A stretch of 64,000 nucleotides of DNA. It comes from Mesorhabditis belari. Taxonomy: Eukaryota > Nematoda > Chromadorea > Rhabditida > Rhabditidae. The translations under genes and the position numbers were made by a program. The notes under the pieces are model-generated. The model worked only from the letters and a program-made list of their open reading frames with translations. It was not told the DNA's origin and ran no database searches. Shown piece after piece: positions 51,312 through 60,949 of this stretch (position 1 is the stretch's first letter; every line of letters starts with the position of its first letter). Location of the stretch: assembly GCA_958450365.1 (NCBI GenBank), contig CAUEEP010000733.1, positions 2,066,001 to 2,130,000 on the forward strand, read 5' to 3'.

Positions 51312-51700
51312 AATGCGGCCCCAGCATTGGGCCCCCCCTGCGAAGGCAACGCACGACTGGAAGGGATTGAAGGTCACCTGCAAGCTCACCATCCAGAACA
51401 GAAACGCCAAGAGTCGATGTGGTGCCATCGGCTGCGTCTCTCATCATCAAGGAGCTCAAGGAGCCACCTCGCGACAGAAAGAAGGTCAAAAACATCAAGC
51501 ACAACGGCGATCTCACCATCGACACCATCATCAAAATCGCGAGGACCATGCGCAGTCGTTCAATGGCAAAGAGGTTGGAGGGAACGGTGAAGGAGATCCT
51601 CGAAACCGCTCAATCGGTTGGCTGCACCATTGATGGGCAACACCCACACGACGTCATCGACCGCATCAACAATGGCGACATCGAGATCCCAGCTGTATAG
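51312..51700 (+). pseudogene. RPL12 (60S ribosomal protein uL11) retrocopy, truncated and frameshifted
   Basis: Reads [20 protein letters not shown], then after one inserted base (AAGAGTCGATG for expected AAGATCGATG, about 51413) [39 protein letters not shown] and [20 protein letters not shown], stop at 51700. These are the C-terminal two thirds of RPL12 with no introns. The N-terminal third is missing, and an internal piece between IGP-like sequence and AKATHDW is deleted. Together with the upstream Gag it makes one intronless chimera. The real rpl-12 must lie elsewhere. Confidence 0.88.
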
Positions 51701-51812
51701 ATTCAATTTTTATGTTGTCATGGTTTCGTTGATCGTATTTGTTTTTCATTGACCTGTTATTATGTTTTTTCTTTGGTTTTCGTCTTAACTTTCATTCTTT
51801 AGTTGCGACGTA

Positions 51813-53124
51813 ATGACACCTCAATTGCGTTTCTCAAAGGATTTTGATTCTTTCATGGTGGAACCGGCTCATTTGGACGTGGTCTGTGACAAAAAGACTT
51901 TTCGCCTTGCTTACCCGATCAACGGAGAAAGGAAATTCTCAGTCGGAGCTTTGGGCAACACGAAGCTCTTCTTGCCGGAAATGTTGCTGGAGGTCTCTTT
52001 TTATTTCATTATTTCATAATTCAAATTCTATATAGAGTAGATAATTTATTTGATACTGGGATATAATATCATACTAGAGTAATTATGCTTATGCTGCAAA
52101 TCTTTTTCATGATCTAGGTTAAATAAAGATATTTGAGAAAACATCTCGTTATAAACTTTTAGTGCTACAATCGAGATACGAGATTTCGCATGGAATACTT
52201 GTAAATTTCGAGGCTGGATTTGAAGATGTGCTGATGTTCGGTCGATTTGTCGAGAAACTTTCAAGTGTTGCTGGCTATCAGCAGGTTCAGTTTTAAATTT
52301 TTTTACGAGTGAAAGTTCTTAGCTTGTGCTTATTTAATTCGTTGAGTTGAGATTTTAAGTATGAATTTTTACGAGGTTACGAGAATTCAAGAAATCAATT
52401 TTAGGTACGTGTTGATGAAGACAATTTATCGGCGAATACGTCATGTGGTTTGGAATACGATGAAATTGACGAGGAAATCGATGACGCCAACATGGATCCA
52501 AACCTGTTATTCTTATTAATTAAAAAGGTCAGTTTATAGATCTCCTTTTTTTAATTATTATATTGTCATTAGCCGATTGAAACGAAACATTCCGAGAACC
52601 TATAAAGTGCACATTTTTTATTTCTTCTTTTAGATGAATCGGGATCGTCCAATCTTGATGTTTGAGAACACAACATACACGAACCGCCCTCTCATCTTTT
52701 TCTTCCCTGGTCGCAGTGCCGGATATTTCGAGATCACTTCAAGCGACACCCACTATCGATTTGCCTATATGGCGGGTGTGAATCGCACGTATGAATCTGG
52801 CTCCAAAGACTTCGGCCGCCCAAGGGGAAGATTCACTTATCTCATGCATAATGTAATGTTGCAGGTCAGGTTTTCTTCTGATTGTAGTTTTTCTATAGAA
52901 TTGAGGGGATCTGATGTTTAAAAATATAGCTTATGATTGTTATACTTTAGAGCCCGCCCAACCCAAACGATGTTCCACATGTGTTTGAGCTGCGAAGACG
53001 CGTGGTGGTTCCTCCTGGCCCGTTTGTGGATCTCGCCGAGGTCGATGTGTTCGTGGATTTGGGCGTGGATTCGAATCGAGATGGGAACGCGGGCCTTAAG
53101 CAGGATAGTTTTTCCTCCATTTAA
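51813..53124 (+). CDS. Unrecognised 284-residue protein
   Basis: Five exons (51813-51992, 52138-52284, 52405-52527, 52634-52864, 52951-53124), every intron in phase 0, join to 284 codons plus stop. An acceptor-like TTCTTTAG lies 12 bases before the ATG and may be a trans-splice site. There is no signal peptide and no TM segment. The middle is acidic (EYDEIDEEIDDANMD), and a hydrophobic-aromatic block PLIFFFPGRSAGYFEIT sits in exon 4. The C-terminus ends GLKQDSFSSI. I do not recognise the family; it looks cytosolic or nuclear. The consistent frame and splice sites make it a real gene. Confidence 0.7.
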
Positions 53125-53502
53125 CCAAGGTTTTTTTAAGTTTCATCATTTGATTTTGGTTTAAGTAAAAAAGCTGGAGTGTGATCTGTTAGCTTCAGAT
53201 CAACTTCTCGGTTATGAGAGCATTAAAATCATTAATGGAAATGGAAAATCATTAATGGAAATAAAATGATTTTATTAATTTTTACAAAAAATTTGGTTTT
53301 CGTCATGGTCTCAGTTCCATCATTCTTCATTCATCATCATGCAGAAAAATACTATCACAAAAAATAGTTGGCTTGTGTTATAAATTAACGTATTTCAATC
53401 AATGTTTCTCTTTCCAAATCAATTCTAAACTGTTCACCTGAATAAAGTTTATTCGTTATCTAGGCCGTCAAAGAATTGAATGAGCTATGAATTTTTTTTC
53501 CA

Positions 53503-53996
53503 AACGCTTTCCAAACAAAAACACTAAATAAAGTCCTAAAGTAAACGTGCGAAGGTTGGTGTTAGAGTATCGGCGGAGGTATCTGTTGAGTCGTGGAGAC
53601 AGTGAAAAGAGCGGCGCATTCATCCAGTCAATCGATTTGGGGCATTCTCGTGGAAAGAACAACAACATCCACTGTGATCCGTATTGCGAGTAATAATGCC
53701 TGTAAGTTAGTTTGTACGACGAACTCTTATCTTTGAATACGCCTACTCTTTGTTATACTTTTGGTAGCATTTTTGACTTGGGGTTGATCGTTTTATAGTT
53801 TGTAGCCCATTCTTCGGAGAAATGTTTGACCGGCAATTAGACTATTCAGATTGCATGTTATGATGTTACGCCACAGGGCACTTTTCCCTTTCTCCATGAG
53901 TCCACAGACAAAACATCTACACCGATACTCCGACACCAACCCTCGCACGTTTACTTTAGGACTTTATTTAGTGTTTTTGTTTGGAAACCGTTTATC
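53503..53996. mobile_element. Foldback DNA element with about 100-bp arms
   Basis: Left arm TTTCCAAACAAAAACACTAA...GTCCTAAAGTAAACGTGCGA, and right arm inverse TCGCACGTTTACTTTAGGAC...TTTTTGTTTGGAAA. The arms also share a GTGTTAGAGTATCGG-type block. Target duplication not resolved; about 490 bp, non-coding. Confidence 0.7.
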
Positions 53997-54169
53997 GGAA
54001 CGTACAACCTCGCAATAAAAACACAAAATACTTAAATTATACCTGTAAACAGTCCAGAATAAATAGAAATAAACACGAGATCAAAAAATACAAAGAAATC
54101 ATAACAATTGAACAATCATATAATGAAGACCGGAAAATGGTGTCAATTGTCAATTACTGAATGAATGAA

Positions 54170-56240
54170 TCACGAGAATCTTTGAGATGATGTTCTGTGG
54201 GAACTTGTGGGCAGGGCAGCTGCAAACATCACGATTGCTTGACCCAATCTAAAGTAAAACTTTAAGATAATCTATCTAAAATTTTCACCTTTGCATACGT
54301 TGTTGAACAGGAAATGTGGAGACCGCGAGACAATTCATTACCGCCAAACACACATCGGGAAGCACTGTCGTTACCTAAACATTGAGGTCTTACGAGCAGT
54401 TTTACTTTTACCAACCTGTCGAGGAGCTAAATGTTCTTGTGAAGTAAAAACGTGAACTTGCTCCGGAACAGTTGGAATTAGACCAGTTCTCCTGATTATC
54501 TAAAAACATCTTTTTAAAGTGCAAAGTAACAAAAATATACCTCTAGAGCGCTTTCATAGTCGGCTTGTTGACATTTAATCAGCAGCTGCAAAGTGTCAAG
54601 CAAAACGCATAATGCTTGAATCCGTTCATGTGAAGCGGCAGGTGCATCTAAATCGAAAATGTATTCAAGATGGTAACATTGTTTACCTCTTACAAGCTTT
54701 TCTGCAGCACCAATCAGCTTTTCGCGCAGCTTCTCGTCATTTTGTGTGATTGCTTCAGCGAGTCCTTTGCACATCACAGTGATTGCTCGATCATCTTCAC
54801 CACACGTGTGCAAAATCTCAATGGCTTGATCCGCGTTTCCCGATAGTTCTGTGTCCTCAGCTACGCGAGTGATCACCGCCTTGGCATCAATGTCGTAACT
54901 AAAAAATTTTTTTGTGTATATGGCACTGTTTTTACTTGTCAATCAAGGCCGGAGTTCGCTTTGAGCTTTTAATTTTTTTAATTTCGCGAATCACTTTCCG
55001 GACTTCCCCGGTGAGGTAGAGCACTCGACAGTTGATTCGAAGATATCACGTCCTTGTGCAGTCTTTTGATCCTTGAATTTACAGTTTGAAATGTGTAAAA
55101 TTAATAGCACTAAGGCTACCTTGAGAATGTAAAAGTAGTCGAGCGTCTTTTCAATGTCACCCACTTCAAAGGGCTTTGTGTCAGCAACCAAAAGGCGAGC
55201 AAGTGAAATCGAAGCATCAACTGATTGATCTGTTGAGTTCACTAAAACAAAAACAATTTTGATATAGAGAAATCCACGAACAAAGCTTGATGTTATGCAC
55301 ATCTGTTATAGCGTCGGTCAGTCGCAGCAAATTATTCTCGTGAGCCAAGATTGCCATGTGAACATCATCACGCAACAATTATCTAAAAAATCAAAGTCAT
55401 GATTATTGAAACGACATATACCTGAACAAGCAAATCAATCGGGCGTTCAAATTTTCCACTCAAACAAAGAGCTGAAAAGTAGAGTGGTGCTTCGTTCATT
55501 CCATCGGCCATAAAATGAGCTTCTCCTAAAAAAAATTCGGGCATAAAGCTAAAGCTTTTTTGAAGATCCGTGTACAAAGCTTCGGTCATCGCTGGATCCA
55601 AACGAAGCGGAATCAACTAAAGCCTAATTGAAAGAAGTCCTGTAAAATAAATTGTACTTTGAACCATAACCAATTTTTCATCGCTTCGACACCAAGTAAA
55701 GCACAGTACATCGATCTAAATTTTCAATATCTTCTTTTTTGAATGGCTTTTAACTCACCGTCGGAAGAGATCCCTGACCGAATGCTGCTCGTGTCCCCAT
55801 TAGACCTTTAGCTTGTCTTTGAGTTCTTTCGTCAATCTAAACATTGATGCATCAAACGCAAAACCAATTATTCATACTTGGAATTGCTCTTCAAATGCAC
55901 AAGAGCCTTGTAAAGTACATTCGTTCGTTGATTAGTCGCAACTTTCTCAAATCGACAAGCGATTGAGCGTACTAACATATTAAACAATACTTCTAAAGCA
56001 TCACTTGCAGCAGCCAGATCACCACTTCGGAAGCACGTGTAGATTACCATGATTGCCAAACAGGACATTCATCACCGAGACAGCCATCTTCAACGTCAGA
56101 ACTGATATCACAACATCCCTAAATGATATTGTTAATATTTAATATGCATTGGTTATAAACTAACCTTGATATACGCAGCAGCCATAATTTTGATTCATAA
56201 ATCCAAGAGTTTTCAATTTTTGATCACCTTTCTTTCGAAG
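54170..56240 (-). pseudogene. Nup93/Nic96 nucleoporin, 5'-truncated copy with frame breaks
   Basis: Nup93 scaffolds the inner ring of the nuclear pore. Minus-strand exons match its C-terminal half in order: a YTCFRSGDLAAASDALEVLF block, GTRAAFGQGSLP, YCALLGVEAM, a block with APLYFSALCLSGKFERPIDL, LRDDVHMAILAHENNLLRLT, VADTKPFEVGDIEKTLDYFY, GNADQAIEILHTCGEDDRAI, ADYESALE, and a last exon ending SSQRFS at 54170. The N-terminal roughly 300-400 residues (coiled coil) are not found before the divergent gene at 56349. The frame breaks at about 56060 (a PVW block and the following IYTC block are in different frames) and at about 55370 (no in-phase acceptor). Sequence error is possible, but truncation plus two breaks favours a pseudogene. 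Confidence 0.75.
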
Positions 56241-56348
56241 AACACACAAAAACATAGCTGCTGGCTGAATGATTCATTGTGGCTGCCATGCACCCTTTGT
56301 CCATTCTGCAGATTTCTTTAGACCTTGGATAGTCTTTTTTCTGAAAAC

Positions 56349-59300
56349 ATGAAGAAAAAAACTATGCTTTCAATATTTCATTTATCGAATCATGAACGAT
56401 ACATTTGGATGATATTAATCTTGATTTTTTTGAATTGGATTTTATTGCAAAAACGGATGTTGAATTGTGATTGTTGTGAAAGGCATGGGAAAAGAAAAAC
56501 GGCGGTGATTAGGTGGCAAGTTTGATTTTATAAGTTTTAAGTGAAAAGTATATCAAAATATAGTCTAAGTTTTAATTTAACCTAAAAATTCTATTGCAAC
56601 AACTTTTACTGTTGGTATTGAAGCTTATCCTCATAAGAAGTTTCGAAATTTATCCTCATTTGAAGCTTTTATTTAGTGATATTTGTGATTTCAATGTATT
56701 AACAATCTTTTCAGACTACTGCAGTATAATGAGCGCTTCTGTGTCCTCCCCAAACTCATCACTCATCCATGCAATCACTCAATCGGTCTCACAATGGGTT
56801 TACACTCGACTCTCGACAATTTCGATCACAATATGGTGGCTCAAGTGGGAAAACGGTCATGACTTTGCTAGAATATGGTTTAGCTGAAATCTTGGAAGGG
56901 TTGTGTGTCGCTTTCATTGTTCGTTGATGCGCCAGAAGAAAGTACAGCACCACAACCGATGACACCGTTTCAGCTAATGGCTGAATTATCGGTAAAACTA
57001 ACAAGAACATTGTAAGAAAATTGAAAAGAAAACATAGGCTTTAGGTTTTTCAGGACACTACAGGTTTTCAAATGATACCAAATAAAGCATGATTGGACTA
57101 GCCAATCATGAGAAGTTTACCAGAGAGTGCGCGAGCGCACAAAGAACATCCCGGTAATCACTTTACACAGGGTTTTTTCTTTTGTTCTGTACTTGTGATA
57201 CATCAGAGATTGGAAGCTAAAACTTGTACCCGGGGTTTTCGCGTCGGGAAATCGATTGGAATCGATTGTTTGCCAATCGATTTCCTAATCACTTTCGATT
57301 GGCACTGTTTGATAAACCATTAGAATTTTGAGAAAAAGCCCGTTTAACCAAAAATTAAAAAAATTATGTTATTTTCAGTTAATTCGTTTCTTTCAACAGC
57401 ATTCGATCACTAATGTCACCGTTCATCAAGTTTTCGAGCAATGGAATGACGAGAATGGGTTTCGGTGAGTGATTTGAGAAATTTGAGTATTAAAAATGTG
57501 CAGAATCTGTTTGAAAAGTAATCTTCTTTATACTAAAAGAGCTATATCAAGGCTAGCAATCAAAAATTTATGTAGTTGTGCCGATTATCGCCTTGAAAGA
57601 TTGAAAGTCCTTCCCGAAGAGCTGAAATCGATTCTCGATCTCCAAGAACAGCCATCGATGGGTGAAGAAGATTTATACCCGATTAATGTTATGAGAAATA
57701 TTGCAAGAATGGTAAAGATTTCAATTTTCACTAAAATAATCCCAGATTTTAGTTTATCCCAAAGTTTTCATTGACCACTTTGGCTGATTCCCATTTTCGA
57801 TATTCAAAGAATTTTTCCGAGAACATATTGGAGACGATTCGGAGTACTAGGTTTGATTTTAAAAACCTAAAACTTCAAAACTTTAAATTGGTTAATAATT
57901 AAAGATTTGAGTTTTCATGATTTAACTGAAAATTTAGAGTTTCGGTCAATTTGCGTCGAGCTTTGTTCGTTTATCCGAGCTTTGAAGGTTTACCCAATGA
58001 CAAGTAAAGATTTATGACTTATTTAAGCCCTTAAAACTCTATATACTTATATTAGATTAACATCTTAACTAATAAGCTTTCAGGAATCACATTCCAAATA
58101 CAAGAAACGAGTTGAGAGATGCGATTTTGAATGGAACGGCACAGAGCTTTATGAAAGACGCAAATCCGATGGCTCACTTCTTGAGAGGTATAGTTGAGAT
58201 GTAAAACTATAAATATTTTGATATAAAATATATAATATAAATTAAATCATAGTACTTTATCAAATTTCAATTAACTTTTAGATCTTGATCAATGGCTGCA
58301 CAACGAGAACGATGTCGGGATTGGGGATTCGGGGTGGGTTAGGGAAAAACAAAGGCTTTACCATAAATACCAGTACTTTTAGCATTTTTATATCTAATAT
58401 TTATTAAATTTGATTATATCTATTAGGTTATCCGGAATGAAAATACCCTTTTAATGTAAAAAAAATTTATCTCCACAAAAAGAAAACAATGCGCTGGAAT
58501 CCAAAAGATATTCTCCGTTGAATTCAAAAGATATTCTTTCTCCATTTTTCTTTCAAAGTATTGGCCTACCCAAATTCGGACTTCGTCGTGGTCCTTCAAG
58601 TGTTTATCGGCCAGGAATTCCACCAAGCAGATAACATGGCCTTTCTTCCATGTGGATCACGTTGTGGCATCGTTTTTTGGCTGTTCTCCTGGACTGAACC
58701 ACTGCCGCTTTCGCGATGGGCTATCGTAGTAAATCCATTTTTCATAGACCGTCCCAATAGTGTCCCAAAATTTCTCGATTTTTTTTGATTGACGAAGAAG
58801 AATACCGGCCATAGTCACTCGAGTAGCTTTATTAGCGTCACTAAGTTGATGGGATACCCATTTTCCGACGAGATTCGCTTTACCCAAACGATGTAAATGG
58901 TCCGCAATGGTTGTATGGCCTACAGCAAACATCGTCGCAAGTTCCCGAGTCGACAAGGTTTAAAACAAAAGAAAAATCAGACGACGGACACCCTAATAGT
59001 ATCTATTTAGATCAAATATCTTTTCCATTTTCCAGGTATCTTCACTCGGAATGGGATCCCCAATTCGTTTCACTCAACTCACTTCCATTTCACGACGAGC
59101 GCTTTCCTTATATGCAGGCTGACAATCTAAATCAAGTGATTAGAAAAACAAATGAAAACTAATAGATAAACATTTTCAATTCGAAATTTCAATGCCAGCT
59201 TTTATATTTAGAGATGGGAGCTTTGTCGTTCTGGTTATCGTTTCATGATTCTCCATGGAGCCTTCGCAATTCATCCAGGCATTCGTCCTGGAGATGACTC

Positions 59301-60084
59301 GTTTCGAAAAAAAATGAGAAGAAAAATGTGGAAAGTGTAAGAAAAAAAGCTATATTTTTGATTTTTAGCGAATAATTATGTTAAATCATCTAAACTTTAT
59401 CAAAATGAACTCTTGAGTTTAGAATCGACAAGGCTATATCTGATTTCATTGCTTTCATCGAATCAACCTATCCACAAACTTACAGGAAATGCCCTGATTT
59501 TGAGATTGGAAAACCTTGGAAACAGGTTCATATATTCTGATAAACTGATTTTCAATTGAGATTTGACATTTGAATATTCAGAAATCTCAAACCTTTAGCC
59601 ACTCCCTTCTCACGACTCAAACGCCACTGAATCCATCCACCAAAACCGACCGATTTCTCGGAAACAAACTTTGCAGACTTATCTTAATGCTATGGTGGCT
59701 TTAAGAAAAGCAAAGGTAAGTAAGAAAAGGAAAAGAAAAGGAATTGCTAGTATTTAAGTGTAAAAACATTTCAGATTCGAGAACTCAACTCGAAACGGGG
59801 TCTCGTTTTGGAGAAAAAACGACTGAAAAGTGAAGCTGAAGAGGAGAAAATTTGGGGAATTGATTTAACAAAAATTGGAGAAAAATCAAAGATTGAGAAT
59901 AGTCAAAAGAAATTGAAAAGGAAAGTGAGAAAAAATGAGCGACGAATCGTTGCTGGGAAAAATGGAGGACCCGACATTTTGTATGGTTATGAGGTTGGGA
60001 AAGGATTAGGTAAAAAAAGAAAATATTCAGCTAAATAACTTAAATCCAATCAACTTTACAGCAAGATCACTTCGGCGGGATTGA
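56349..60084 (+). CDS. B4GAT1-like glycosyltransferase (GT49), Golgi type II membrane protein
   Basis: Fifteen exons from ATG 56349 to TGA 60084 join in frame to 548 codons. A basic N-terminus and signal anchor (IWMILILIFLNWILL, about 19-33) give type II topology. The GT49 core follows: HSTLDNFDHNMVAQLKSWKG with CVSLSLFVDA, LYPINVMRNIARM, TLADSHF (220-222 at the DxD position), FHDERF (333-338) and HPGIRPGDDSF. Relatives such as human B4GAT1 (415 aa) add glucuronic acid in the lumen. Here the core ends near residue 424, and a 124-residue Lys/Glu-rich tail follows in exons 59599-59715, 59775-60009 and 60062-60084. The DxD reads D-S-H, so catalysis is uncertain. The intron after 58333 holds a mariner remnant. 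Confidence 0.85.
57120..57300 (+). repeat. Dispersed repeat family with CACAAAGAACA core, copy 3
   Basis: GCGAGCGCACAAAGAACATC, TTTTTTCTTTTGTTCTGTAC and GGGAAATCGATTGGAATCGA in the order seen at 3520-3660. Lies in an intron of the GT49 gene. Confidence 0.5.
58423..58996 (-). mobile_element. Mariner remnant with large internal deletion
   Basis: Minus-strand reading keeps the N-terminal part of a mariner transposase (STRELATMFAVGHTTIADHL, WVSHQLSDAN, and YEKWIYYDSPSRKRQWFSPG, with the first catalytic D changed to Y), then jumps to a C-terminal piece (VEFLADKHLKDHDEVRIWVG); the second and third catalytic Asp are gone. The ends TTAGGTTATCCG and, inverted, TTAGGGTGTCCG are diverged terminal repeats beside TA. 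It is a different lineage from the 20-kb copy and sits inside a GT49 intron. Confidence 0.8.
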
Positions 60085-60949
60085 ATTCATCGAAGAGGCG
60101 ATTCCAGATATTGGGAAACCGTGAAATATTGGAATTTTTGCAAAATCTCTTTGTTGTTCTTTGTTTTTTCAAGTTTTATTTATAATAAAAATGATCAGAA
60201 TTAGATAAATCAAGTATTAGAAAGTAAAAGGCCATTTTTCGCTGAGAAAAAGTCTCAAACAGGTTCCTGAGTGATAAGGAATTTGAAAAAAAGACAAAAC
60301 AGAAAATCAAATGCAAGAAATTTTGAAACCTGTCACTCTTACGCCCCATTTCGGATTTTATAACTCATTTTGCATACCACCATTATCATACCACTACATC
60401 CTTACGAGGCAGACTCATTTTCTATTTATTCTTTGCGATTTAGATCATAAAACCAAGGGCAAATTGCCTCTTTTGAACGGAATTACACTGGGCAAACGAC
60501 GACGACAAAATATGATTGACGGGGTGTTCTTTGTGTGTGTAATCGCTCGCGACCCAGTAAACCCATCCGGTATCAAATGCTTCCCTTTTGGAATCTGTGA
60601 AGGGGAAAGAGTGGTGAGCAACTTAGCCTTCCCGTTTCTCGGGTTTCATGTCTCTTCCCTGAACCTCTTCCTTTCTGGCAGAAAGAAGAAAGAACTTTTA
60701 TAAAAGCTAGTATTTCTCAACATTTCTACTCACTCTGTATATTCTGAGGCTAATTGCTCAAATATTTATTCATCAACGAAAATGGAGTGATAAAACAAAA
60801 AGCAAAACAAATTGATAACCTTAATTTGTTATTTACTTACAAATAAACTTAAAATTAAGCGTTTAAACAAAGCAGAAACAGGAAGTCTTTACAATTTCTT
60901 TCAAGAGATTTCAGCATATTCATTCATTTTTGATCGATCGATCTCCGAT
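60085..60949. other. Convergent intergenic region; no kinase exons
   Basis: Between the GT49 stop and the stop of the minus-strand receptor. Polyadenylation-like AATAAA motifs occur near 60180. I searched the minus strand for kinase motifs (HRD, DFG) that would extend the receptor and saw none. A 130-codon plus-strand open frame (60311-60703) contains a dispersed-repeat piece and is not supported as a gene. Confidence 0.55.
60520..60560 (-). repeat. Dispersed repeat core, copy 4
   Basis: On the minus strand GCGAGCGATTACACACACAA then AGAACACC, matching the core of the 3520 family; flanking blocks are not recognisable. Confidence 0.4.

Noticed and set aside
51312..51700. Active rpl-12 gene
   Set aside because: Lacks the N-terminal third, has an internal deletion and a one-base insertion, and is fused to Gag.
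57504..57517. A 14-bp microexon in the GT49 gene
   Set aside because: Splicing 57464 directly to 57576 keeps the frame and gives the conserved reading; including the microexon breaks it.
60311..60703. A 130-codon plus-strand open frame
   Set aside because: Overlaps a dispersed-repeat core, no recognisable domain, no splice sites pointing to it.
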